Shown here: piece by piece, positions 1 to 6,783 of the stretch
Layout: every line of letters starts with the position of its first letter
How positions within the stretch are numbered: the first letter of the stretch is position 1
NCBI RefSeq assembly: GCF_004138215.1
Contig: NZ_RYYS01000028.1
Coordinates: 1-49,387, forward strand
From: Anaerophilus nitritigenes
GTDB taxonomy: Bacteria; Bacillota; Clostridia; Peptostreptococcales; Thermotaleaceae
DNA length: 49,387 bases
Direction: 5' to 3'
The notes under the pieces: generated by a model
The model's database searches: none
The model's input: the letters and a program-made list of their open reading frames with translations, nothing else
What the model was told of the DNA's origin: nothing
Translations under genes and position numbers: made by a program

Positions 1-474
1 TACACCTTTTTTTCTTACTATTGCTTGTAACTCTTTACATTCAATATTGAAAAGTGGCATATTATTTTCTAAATCTGTAATTCTATTGTCAATTTCAGTA
101 GTACGTTGATCTATTACAAATATAGCCTGTAATTCTTTACTAAACTGTGGAAAAGGTGTTGATAACCTTTGTTCCATTTCATGAAATTTATTTATGTATC
201 TCGCTGTAAATATTGCTCCTTTTTGCCCTGTAAGTTTGTGTGCTATAAATTCACAACCTTTTTTAGTGATATCATAACAAGGTCTTATTTCCCCTTTTGC
301 ATCTTGATATGTACTTTCTACAAAGAAATCAACCAGCGCAATTTTGCTCTCGTCAAGATATGAAATATAATTTCTAATATCCCTAAGTAACTCCTTGTGT
401 TGCTTTCCTACCATTTCAGCTACCTCTCTACTATCCAAAGTAACTATTTTCTCTTTTGCAATTAAATTATTCAT
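1..474 (-). CDS. Rha-family phage regulatory protein (partial, 3' end outside window)
   Basis: The reading frame opens at the ATG at 474, 8 nt after a strong AGGAGG site, and runs off the left edge of the window after 158 codons. The N-terminus (MNNLIAKEKIVTLDSREVAE, then a KQHKELLRDIRNY stretch) has the pattern of the Rha domain, a phage-encoded DNA-binding regulator. A basic middle (CYDITKKGCEFIAHKLTGQK) leads into a probable C-terminal ORF6C-type region. Rha proteins are found in temperate phage regulatory modules and can interfere with phage growth in some hosts. It follows the xis-like and BRO genes on the same strand, so it is likely part of the early lytic operon of this element. The family call is by motif recognition only. 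Confidence 0.72.
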   Translation of the reverse strand, partial: MNNLIAKEKIVTLDSREVAEMVGKQHKELLRDIRNYISYLDESKIALVDFFVESTYQDAKGEIRPCYDITKKGCEFIAHKLTGQKGAIFTARYINKFHEMEQRLSTPFPQFSKELQAIFVIDQRTTEIDNRITDLENNMPLFNIECKELQAIVRKKGV

Positions 475-489
475 CTTTTGTCCTCCTTT
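463..489 (-). repeat. 27-bp direct repeat, copy 1 (rha ribosome site and start codon)
   Basis: These 27 bases match 1402-1428 exactly. The repeat covers the AAAGGAGG ribosome site, the spacer, the ATG and the first four codons (MNNL). It is longer than a shared ribosome site needs, so it points to duplication or recombination between the two regulator genes. Confidence 0.85.
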
Positions 490-697
490 AAAATTCTAAT
501 AGTTTAATATTTTCTAAATCTGATAAATCTTTACCATTATTCTCTTTTAAGAATCTTAAAACTTCTGCTCTCGTAACTTTGATTCTTCCTAGTTTTAATC
601 CCGTCAAAATCTTTTTTCTAATCAAATCATAAACTGTATTCTTACCCACCTTTAGAATCGTTGCTACTTCTTCTACTGTATAGAGATAATCTTGCAT
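488..697 (-). CDS. Excisionase-like helix-turn-helix protein
   Basis: This 69-residue protein is almost entirely one MerR-like winged helix domain of the excisionase (HTH_17) type. The opening YTVEEVATILKVGKNTVYDL is the usual helix-turn-helix, and GLKLGRIKVTRAEVLRFL is the wing and final helix. Such proteins bend DNA at attachment sites for integrase-driven excision, or act as small regulators. The start codon touches the stop of the upstream BRO gene (shared base at 697), which suggests translational coupling. With the integrase at 3421, an excision role is plausible. The family also includes plain transcription factors, so the role is inferred. Confidence 0.75.
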   Translation of the reverse strand: MQDYLYTVEEVATILKVGKNTVYDLIRKKILTGLKLGRIKVTRAEVLRFLKENNGKDLSDLENIKLLEF

Positions 698-1413
698 TAA
701 ATCACCTCTTTCTCAAATATTGATAACTGATTTACTTTTCTATCAGCTTTTATAATTTTGATAGATTCATCAATCACATTTAAAGAATTTACTAATGTTT
801 CTACTGGTATATCCTCCCACTTCTCACCACCAAGTTTAATCAACACTCTTTGTTTTACTAGTTCGTATTCTTCATCTGCTTTCTCTATTCCAAGTCTTTT
901 CTTGATATACTGTGATATATTGTATTTTTCTTTACTTACTGGTCTAAAATACTGAGAACATTTTTCTTCTATCTGATTGATTTTATTTGATACTATTTCA
1001 TCTACTAAGCCTGTCATTTCTACTTTCATAGTGTTGAACATTTTCTCTTGTATCTTTGTTTGTGCTATATACATTCCATTTGTTCTAATGCTTTTAAGTA
1101 TCTTTTTGACTTCTTTCTTAAATTTCTTTGCTATAGGTTTTCTACTTTGCATTAATACCTCGTAAAGTCCATCTTCTGTTAGAAACCACATTTCTCTCAT
1201 TTGACCTGATACGAAAATTCTTCGTAGTACTTTTTCATCTTCATCTACTGTATTTAACATTTTGGAAACATCATAAGAACCCTTACCTGTTTTTGCATAC
1301 TCAATCCATGCAGCTACATCTAAACCTAAAAATAATGGATTTTGAAAATCACCATACATTTTGAAATCTTTTCCTAATAAATTTCTTTGGTCTACAATTT
1401 GTAAATTATTCAT
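697..1413 (-). CDS. BRO-N domain phage antirepressor
   Basis: A 238-residue protein. Residues about 10-120 fit the BRO N-terminal DNA-binding domain: the FLGLDVAAWIEYAK segment, then WFLTEDGLYEVLMQSRKPIA and a basic FKKEVKKILKSIR helix are typical. The C-terminal 110 residues are helical, charged and probably ORF6C-like. BRO/Ant proteins of temperate phages counteract the CI-type repressor. Its ribosome site and first codons are identical to those of the Rha gene at 474. It lies directly downstream of the small HTH repressor at 1434-1700, the expected position for an antirepressor in an early operon. Confidence 0.78.
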   Translation of the reverse strand: MNNLQIVDQRNLLGKDFKMYGDFQNPLFLGLDVAAWIEYAKTGKGSYDVSKMLNTVDEDEKVLRRIFVSGQMREMWFLTEDGLYEVLMQSRKPIAKKFKKEVKKILKSIRTNGMYIAQTKIQEKMFNTMKVEMTGLVDEIVSNKINQIEEKCSQYFRPVSKEKYNISQYIKKRLGIEKADEEYELVKQRVLIKLGGEKWEDIPVETLVNSLNVIDESIKIIKADRKVNQLSIFEKEVI

Positions 1414-1428
1414 CTTTTGTCCTCCTTT
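1402..1428 (-). repeat. 27-bp direct repeat, copy 2 (BRO ribosome site and start codon)
   Basis: Exact copy of 463-489, spanning the AAAGGAGG site, spacer, start codon and codons for MNNL of the BRO gene. The sequences diverge immediately outside the 27 bases. Confidence 0.85.
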
Positions 1429-1433
1429 GGTTT

Positions 1434-1700
1434 TTATATAATTTTTTTAAGGTATTCTATCTTAGATTGTAATTCTTGAATCTTATCTAGTGCTTTTTCA
1501 AATTGTGAATAATCTTCCATGCTTAGCAAATAATCTAAACTAACATTGAAATACTCTGCTACCTTTTTAACTCTGTTAATAGATGGAGTATTTTTATCCC
1601 ATTTGCTTATTGATCCTCTACCAAAACCAAGTTTTTTTTCTAAATGAGTTAAAGTTATACCTTGTCTATTACATAGTTTTTTTATGCTCTCTACTATCAA
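1434..1700 (-). CDS. Cro-like XRE-family repressor
   Basis: An 88-residue single-domain HTH_XRE protein followed by a short coiled tail (KALDKIQELQSKIEYLKK). I choose the TTG at 1700, 8 nt after AAAGGAG. It places the N-terminus (IVESIKKLC) in register with the divergent repressor at 2119 (NLVEKIKSLC), whereas a longer frame would begin upstream of the ribosome site. The recognition region GFGRGSISKWD nearly equals GFSRGSIFKWN of that partner, so both probably bind the same operators. Its position, divergent from the larger repressor and leading the BRO/Xis/Rha genes, is that of a Cro-type protein. Confidence 0.8.
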   Translation of the reverse strand: MIVESIKKLCNRQGITLTHLEKKLGFGRGSISKWDKNTPSINRVKKVAEYFNVSLDYLLSMEDYSQFEKALDKIQELQSKIEYLKKII

Positions 1701-2118
1701 ATTCTCATCTCCTTTCATGAAAAAATTCAATAAATAGCTTGACAAATAGTTGAAAATATTCTACTATATATACAGAAGAACACAACAAATAGACATGCGT
1801 TGGGGAACGATGTTTAATAAAATTATCTTTATCACTCAATCTATTGTGTTAATTAAATCTCTGACATATTTAAAATACTATTTTTCGTCTTTTCTAAGTT
1901 GTAAGTTGAGTATCTCAAAGTAATTAAAATTAACTCTCTCAATGAGTGATTTATAACTTTTGTATCCTTCAACTATCAAACTATATCAACGTATTATTTT
2001 CAACTTCTTGATTTAATATTAACGTATTTTTTTCAACTTGTCAATAATGTTTTTCGTATTTTTTTCAACTCGCTTGTTAATACTATATCTAAATATAATA
2101 ATAAAGGAATGATTAATT
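1701..2118. promoter_or_regulatory. Divergent lysogeny-control region with four operator-like repeats
   Basis: This 418-bp gap separates two divergent HTH repressor genes. A motif close to CGTATTTTTTTCAACT occurs at 1989-2006, 2022-2039 and 2055-2070, all in one orientation and spaced 32-33 bp, about three helical turns. A related inverted copy (AGTTGAAAATATT) lies at 1748-1760, just upstream of the minus-strand repressor. The three clustered copies lie just upstream of the plus-strand repressor start region. A TATAAT at 2094-2099 could be its -10 box. I see no ORF or RNA gene in 1761-1985. Confidence 0.7.
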
Positions 2119-2883
2119 ATGAATTTAGTAGAAAAAATCAAATCTTTGTGTGAAGAAAAAGAAATTTCATTAGTAGGTTTAGAACGTGAATTGGGTTTTA
2201 GTAGAGGAAGTATTTTTAAATGGAATAATAGTTCACCATCAATTGATAAAATTAAAATAGTTGCAGATTATTTTAATGTATCTACAGACTGGTTATTAAA
2301 TCAGACTCCTTTCAAAAATGAAACAGAGGCTTACCATTCTATCAGTGTTGCTTCTATTAGATATTTACAAATACACCCTAATGAAATCCCTGACTTTTAT
2401 GAGGCAGAGGCTAGTTTAGAACGCATGTATTTAGATAATACTGATCAAGAATTAATTGCTTACTGCGAAAATCTTATTTTGAAATTTAACAAGAATTTAT
2501 ATTTAACTGATTTAGAGTTATTTGAACTCGCTAATATTCTATTCGCCGAAATAAAGTGGTCTCCTGATTTAGATGGAAGAATATACTTTGTAGATTTCTG
2601 CAATGATACTTTCTCAATAACAATTGATTTTGAAGGTATAAATAAGATAACCCTAAATTTAAGTAACAGTTTTTTAACCAACTATAAAAAATCACATGAT
2701 ACAAATTTTATTAAATACCTGTCCTTTTTGAGTAATTCAAAAAATGAAAATCCAAAAACTTTCTCAAATGATAATATTTATACAATCGCTGCACATCATA
2801 AAGGCGAAGATTGGAGCAATGAAGAACTTGAAGAGATTGAAAAATTTAAAGAATTTGTAAGAATGAAACGTAAACAAAAGTAA
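2119..2883 (+). CDS. CI/ImmR-type XRE repressor
   Basis: A 254-residue protein. Residues 1-62 form an HTH_XRE domain with recognition helix region FSRGSIFKWNNSSPSI. The middle part is not one I recognise. The C-terminal tail IAAHHKGEDWSNEELEEI followed by a basic helix is the tail seen in many ICE and phage repressors paired with ImmA peptidases. It starts 8 nt after AAAGGA. The next gene, 15 bp downstream, is an ImmA-like peptidase, so this is probably the element's maintenance repressor, inactivated by regulated proteolysis. The HTH is clearly paralogous to that of the small repressor on the other strand. Confidence 0.82.
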   Translation: MNLVEKIKSLCEEKEISLVGLERELGFSRGSIFKWNNSSPSIDKIKIVADYFNVSTDWLLNQTPFKNETEAYHSISVASIRYLQIHPNEIPDFYEAEASLERMYLDNTDQELIAYCENLILKFNKNLYLTDLELFELANILFAEIKWSPDLDGRIYFVDFCNDTFSITIDFEGINKITLNLSNSFLTNYKKSHDTNFIKYLSFLSNSKNENPKTFSNDNIYTIAAHHKGEDWSNEELEEIEKFKEFVRMKRKQK

Positions 2884-2898
2884 AAAGAGGGGGATTAT

Positions 2899-3372
2899 AT
2901 GGTGTACAATCAGCTATTAGATGAATGTTATAAATGTAATGTTGATGTATATGAGATGGATTTAATAAATCATGGTTTATATTCAGATGGGATAATTGCA
3001 ATTAGCAATAAGCTACAAACAACAGTTGAAAGAACTTGTATATTGGCTGAAGAATTAGGTCATCACCATACAAGTTTTGGGAATATACTTGATCAAACTA
3101 AAGTTTCAAATATTAAACAAGAAAAACGTGCAAGAAATTGGGCATACGAACGCCTTATACAAATGAAAGATTTCATTAGTGCATATAAGTATGGCTGTTC
3201 TAATAAGTTTGAACTTGCTGAATACTTAACAATAACTGAAGAATTTCTCGATGAAGCTATTGAATATTTCAAGGAAAAATATGGATTGTTCTATCGAATT
3301 TACAATTATACTATTTACTTTGAACCGTTTGGAGTTTTTGAAAAGTTCCAAGAAAAAAAACATATCCCATAG
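2899..3372 (+). CDS. ImmA/IrrE-family metallopeptidase
   Basis: A 157-residue protein with a good ribosome site (AGAGGGGG). The zinc-site region reads CILAEELGHHHTSFG near residues 48-62. The family core is HExxH; here the first His position is Glu, a variant I associate with many phage and ICE ImmA proteins. A second conserved patch, EKRARNWAYERLI, follows at about residues 74-86 and is typical of the family. ImmA proteases cleave the cognate XRE repressor after DNA damage or quorum signals, releasing the element. Gene order repressor-ImmA-integrase supports this role. Confidence 0.85.
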   Translation: MVYNQLLDECYKCNVDVYEMDLINHGLYSDGIIAISNKLQTTVERTCILAEELGHHHTSFGNILDQTKVSNIKQEKRARNWAYERLIQMKDFISAYKYGCSNKFELAEYLTITEEFLDEAIEYFKEKYGLFYRIYNYTIYFEPFGVFEKFQEKKHIP

Positions 3373-3420
3373 ATCTGACTGTAAAATATGTTTATTTATT
3401 GAAAACTTGGGGGTGATTTT

Positions 3421-4557
3421 ATGAAAGGTGGAGTAAGAAAGAAAGGTAAACGGTGGTATTATTACTTTGATATCGGAGTTGTAGATGGAAAAAGAAAGAA
3501 AATAGAACGTGTAGGTGGCGATACAAAAAAAGAAGCCTTGGAATCACTTAGAAAGGCTTTGAATGAATTTGAGAATTGTGGTTCTGTTATAGATGAAAGT
3601 AATACATCTGTAGCTGATTATATGGATTATTGGCATAAAGAATATGTAATGATTAATTGTAAATACAATACTCAGCAGGGATACAAAACAATAATAGAAA
3701 ATCATATAAAACCATCTTTAGGAGTATACAAACTTAAATCATTATCTCCTGCAATATTACAAGAATTTATTAATAAAAAGTATAGAAATGGATTTACAAA
3801 GAATACTATCTCTGGATTCTTTGGAGTGTTATCTGGTTCTTTAAAGATGGCTGTTTATCCTTATCAGCTAATAAAAGAAAATCCTATGCAATATGTAAAA
3901 ATGCCTAAGTTACAAGAGAATAAAAAAGATAAAGACGATCTTAAAATAATAACCATAGAAGAATTTAAAAGAATTACGGATAGGTTTAATTTTGGAAGTA
4001 CGTTTTATGTACCCTTACAAATCGCTTTTAACACTGGCATGAGAGCTGCCGAGGTGTGCGGTTTAACTTGGGATTGTGTAGACTTAGAAAATAATATTAT
4101 TACTGTAGAAAAAATTATAATAAAAAAAGAAAGAGAATGGGTCTTTGGTACTCCAAAAACCTCATCCTCAAATAGAAAAATAATGATTGGTAATACATTA
4201 ATCAATATACTAAAAAAACATAGAAAGTTACAAATAGAAAATAAATTAAAATATGGTAAACACTATACTAATAATAATTTTGTATGTACTAAAGAAAATG
4301 GTAATCTAGTTACTACCGATAGTTTAAAATATTTAAGTCGCATAGTCAATTATGAACTAGGCATAAGATTTAATTTCCATTCCCTTAGGCATACTCATGC
4401 TACTATGCTTTTGGAAGCAGGAGCAAATATAAAAGATATTCAAGAGCGACTTGGACACTCTCAATTATCAACAACCATGGACACATATTCACACGTAACT
4501 AGCAAAATGAAAAAGGATAGTGTCAATATATTCGAAAGTATTCTTTCCACCGAGTAA
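3421..4557 (+). CDS. int: Site-specific tyrosine recombinase (integrase)
   Basis: A 378-residue phage-type integrase. The N-terminal 55 residues (VRKKGKRWYYYFDIG) are an arm-binding domain, about 60-160 is the SAM-like core-binding domain, and 180-375 is the catalytic domain. Visible catalytic residues are Arg in TGMRAAEVCGL, the His and Arg of HSLRHTHATMLL, His in RLGHSQ and the nucleophile Tyr in DTYSHV. All are intact, so the enzyme should be active. It ends 64 bp before the stop codon of rlmD on the opposite strand, so the attachment site is probably in or next to the rlmD 3' end. Confidence 0.93.
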   Translation: MKGGVRKKGKRWYYYFDIGVVDGKRKKIERVGGDTKKEALESLRKALNEFENCGSVIDESNTSVADYMDYWHKEYVMINCKYNTQQGYKTIIENHIKPSLGVYKLKSLSPAILQEFINKKYRNGFTKNTISGFFGVLSGSLKMAVYPYQLIKENPMQYVKMPKLQENKKDKDDLKIITIEEFKRITDRFNFGSTFYVPLQIAFNTGMRAAEVCGLTWDCVDLENNIITVEKIIIKKEREWVFGTPKTSSSNRKIMIGNTLINILKKHRKLQIENKLKYGKHYTNNNFVCTKENGNLVTTDSLKYLSRIVNYELGIRFNFHSLRHTHATMLLEAGANIKDIQERLGHSQLSTTMDTYSHVTSKMKKDSVNIFESILSTE

Positions 4558-4640
4558 ATTTTTAGGTGGAACTACGGTGGAAAACATAAGATTTCACATT
4601 AATAAGACGTTCAAAATTAAGTTATTTCAACGATAATCTA
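4558..4640. other. Probable element/chromosome junction (attachment site region)
   Basis: The stretch between the integrase stop and the last codons of rlmD marks the change from phage-type genes to housekeeping genes. An attachment core in this interval, possibly including the rlmD 3' end, is inferred from the integrase position. The matching direct repeat would be at the other end of the element, left of this window, so it cannot be confirmed here. Confidence 0.45.
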
Positions 4641-5986
4641 ACAACACACTCAACATGCCCCGTATGAGGGAACATGTCTACTGGTTGTACCTCTATAGTC
4701 TTATATCCATTCTCATCTAAATATTTTAAATCTCTTGCTAGAGTTGAAGGATTACAAGATACATACACTATCTTTTGTGGATTCATCTTTACAATAGTAT
4801 CTAATACCTTTTCATCGCAGCCCTTTCTTGGTGGATCTACTACTACCACATCAGCTAAAAAGCCTTCTTTATAAAGCTTAGGAACTACCTCTTCTGCTGC
4901 TCCTGCAAAGAACTCTACATTCTCTATACCATTTAAACTTGCATTCTCCTTTGCATCCTCGATAGCCTCTGGTACAATTTCTATTCCATATACCTTTTTT
5001 GCCCTTTGTGCTAAAAATAATGAAATCGTTCCAATTCCACAATAAATATCATAAACTACCTCTTCTCCCGATAGAGATGCATACTCTAATGCCTTTTCAT
5101 ACAATACCTTTGTTTGAATAGGATTTACTTGAAAGAATGACAGAGGTGATATATTAAATTTTAATGTTCCGATTGTATCTATGATTTTATCTTCTCCATA
5201 TAATGTGATATATTCTCTTCCTAATACTACATTTCCCTTTTTCTGATTAATATTTTGTACAATACTTTTAATATTAGGAACTTCTTTTAAAAGAGTTTCA
5301 ATCAATATATCTTTCTTAGGAAGCTCTCTACCATTAGTCACAATGACTACCATTATATCTTTTGTAGAAAAAGCAACCTTCGTTACAATATGTCTTATAA
5401 TTCCTTTTCCACTTTTTTCATCATAGGTAGCTACTTTATAATTATCAATATAGTCTCTTATGACTTTTATAATTTTTTCATTGATCTCATCTTGTATACA
5501 GCAATTATGTATATCTATAATATTATGACTCTTCTTTTGATAAAATCCTATTTGGACTTGTCCATCTTTCATACCCACTGGAAATTGTGCTTTGTTTCGA
5601 TAAGCATAAGGATGATTCATTCCAATGGTATCATGAATGATTGCATCTTTAATTTTCCCTATCCTTTCAATATTTGCTTTTACTTTATTTGTTTTTAATT
5701 GTAGCTGCATAGAATAATCAATATTTTGAATTTGACATCCTCCACATTTTCTAGTAAATTCACAAATAGTATCGATTCGATAAGGGGATGGCTTTACTAA
5801 TTTTATAATTTTCCCTATAGCATAATTTTTTTTGACTACTTCAATTTTAACCTTTACTTCATCCTCTACAACTGCTCCATCTACAAAAACAGTAAATCCA
5901 TCTACTCTTCCTATTCCTTCTCCATTTTCTCCTATATCATGTATCAATACATCATAAACCTGACCTTTTTTCACTGTATTTTCCAT
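4622..5986 (-). CDS. rlmD: 23S rRNA (uracil-C5)-methyltransferase, RlmD/TrmA family
   Basis: A 454-residue SAM-dependent RNA methyltransferase. Residues 1-65 form a TRAM RNA-binding domain. Iron-sulfur cluster cysteines appear as CEFTRKCGGCQ plus a later Cys (NCCIQDE). The Rossmann fold carries VYDIYCGIGTISLFLA, then VVVDPPRKGCDE, and the catalytic Cys lies in KIVYVSCNPSTLARDL. It makes m5U in 23S rRNA. Several Firmicutes have two or more paralogues, so the exact target base is not certain. I use the ATG at 5986, 8 nt after AAGGAG, rather than the TTG two codons upstream, which sits on the ribosome site. It has its own promoter at 6020-6047. Confidence 0.9.
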   Translation of the reverse strand: MENTVKKGQVYDVLIHDIGENGEGIGRVDGFTVFVDGAVVEDEVKVKIEVVKKNYAIGKIIKLVKPSPYRIDTICEFTRKCGGCQIQNIDYSMQLQLKTNKVKANIERIGKIKDAIIHDTIGMNHPYAYRNKAQFPVGMKDGQVQIGFYQKKSHNIIDIHNCCIQDEINEKIIKVIRDYIDNYKVATYDEKSGKGIIRHIVTKVAFSTKDIMVVIVTNGRELPKKDILIETLLKEVPNIKSIVQNINQKKGNVVLGREYITLYGEDKIIDTIGTLKFNISPLSFFQVNPIQTKVLYEKALEYASLSGEEVVYDIYCGIGTISLFLAQRAKKVYGIEIVPEAIEDAKENASLNGIENVEFFAGAAEEVVPKLYKEGFLADVVVVDPPRKGCDEKVLDTIVKMNPQKIVYVSCNPSTLARDLKYLDENGYKTIEVQPVDMFPHTGHVECVVRLSLK

Positions 5987-6019
5987 ATTCAAAACTCCTT
6001 ATATTCTTCTTTATCAAAT

Positions 6020-6047
6020 ATTATAAAGTATCTTTATGTTTTTTCAA
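6020..6047 (-). promoter_or_regulatory. Sigma-A-type promoter of rlmD
   Basis: Read on the minus strand there is TTGAAA (6042-6047), a 16-nt spacer and a perfect TATAAT (6020-6025), about 34 nt upstream of the rlmD start codon. Confidence 0.7.
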
Positions 6048-6154
6048 GCCATAGAGTAAATCCTATTTTCTTAAAATCAAAGTATATTTTAGAAAAGTCA
6101 TAAAAATTAGGAACAATTATTGAGAATTTGTGAAAATATAGATCTTCTCTCTTT

Positions 6155-6183
6155 TCAAAAAAAATAGACACCAATTTGGTGCC
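6155..6183 (-). terminator. Rho-independent terminator of the thioesterase transcript
   Basis: On the minus strand GGCACCA pairs with TGGTGTC around a short loop and is followed by a run of T. It lies about 130 bp downstream of the thioesterase stop. The rest of the 5987-6313 gap is AT-rich with the rlmD promoter and no other feature I can support. Confidence 0.75.
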
Positions 6184-6313
6184 TTCAAGATAATAATAGA
6201 ATCAGTTAGCCTATAATACTAAAGTCTCATTATAGATTATAATACATATTTTAAAATATTATACTATAAATTTTACTATATTGGATAAAATATTTAATAT
6301 ATCTTAAAAATTC

Positions 6314-6730
6314 CTATTCTAAACAAGCACAAAGCATCTCCCAAACTTCTGGATGGACTTTTTTAAAATTCATAGGTTTTAAATTTTTATCTACAAATGC
6401 ATGAATAGTTGTTCCTTGTGCTAATACTTCATTGTCTGTTTTTCGAATCACTTCATAATTAAATTCAATTCTTACACCTTTTAGTTTTTCTATATGAGTT
6501 CTTATATAAAGTTCATCATCATACTTAGCAGATGATTTGTAAATGCATCGACTTTCTATAACAGGTAGGATAACCCCTTCTTGTTCAAGCTTTGCATAAG
6601 TATACCCTAAAGAACGAAAAAAAGAAGATCTTCCTACTTCAAACCAAGTATAATAATTTCCATGATAGGCAACACCCATTTGATCGGTTTCTTGATATCT
6701 TACTTGAACAAATGCATCATTGATATACAC
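6314..6730 (-). CDS. YbgC/FadM-family acyl-CoA thioesterase
   Basis: A 138-residue single hot-dog domain protein. The signature VRYQETDQMGVAYHGNYYTW contains the catalytic Asp of the 4-hydroxybenzoyl-CoA thioesterase-like (YbgC) family, followed by FEVGRSSFFRSLGY. Members hydrolyse short or branched acyl-CoA thioesters in the cytoplasm; the natural substrate cannot be read from sequence. The start is GTG at 6730, preceded by AAAGGATGA. It lies about 50 bp downstream of pyk on the same strand, after a small hairpin (CCAAGC/GCTTGG near 6752-6766), and may be read partly from the pfkA-pyk transcript. Confidence 0.85.
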   Translation of the reverse strand: MYINDAFVQVRYQETDQMGVAYHGNYYTWFEVGRSSFFRSLGYTYAKLEQEGVILPVIESRCIYKSSAKYDDELYIRTHIEKLKGVRIEFNYEVIRKTDNEVLAQGTTIHAFVDKNLKPMNFKKVHPEVWEMLCACLE

Positions 6731-6783
6731 AGAATCATCCTTTCATAAAAGCATCCAAGCTAAGCTTGGCTAATCTTTGTTTT

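Noticed and set aside
169-363. Plus-strand ORF at the left edge.
   Set aside because: It lies opposite the Rha-family frame, which has a strong ribosome site and recognisable motifs.
1989-2070. CRISPR-like array from the three spaced repeats.
   Set aside because: Only three short imperfect copies with AT-rich spacers of about 16 bp; position between divergent repressors fits operators.
6187-6310. Small RNA or riboswitch in the gap after the thioesterase gene.
   Set aside because: Beyond the terminator and the rlmD promoter the sequence is AT-rich with only weak, unspecific pairing.
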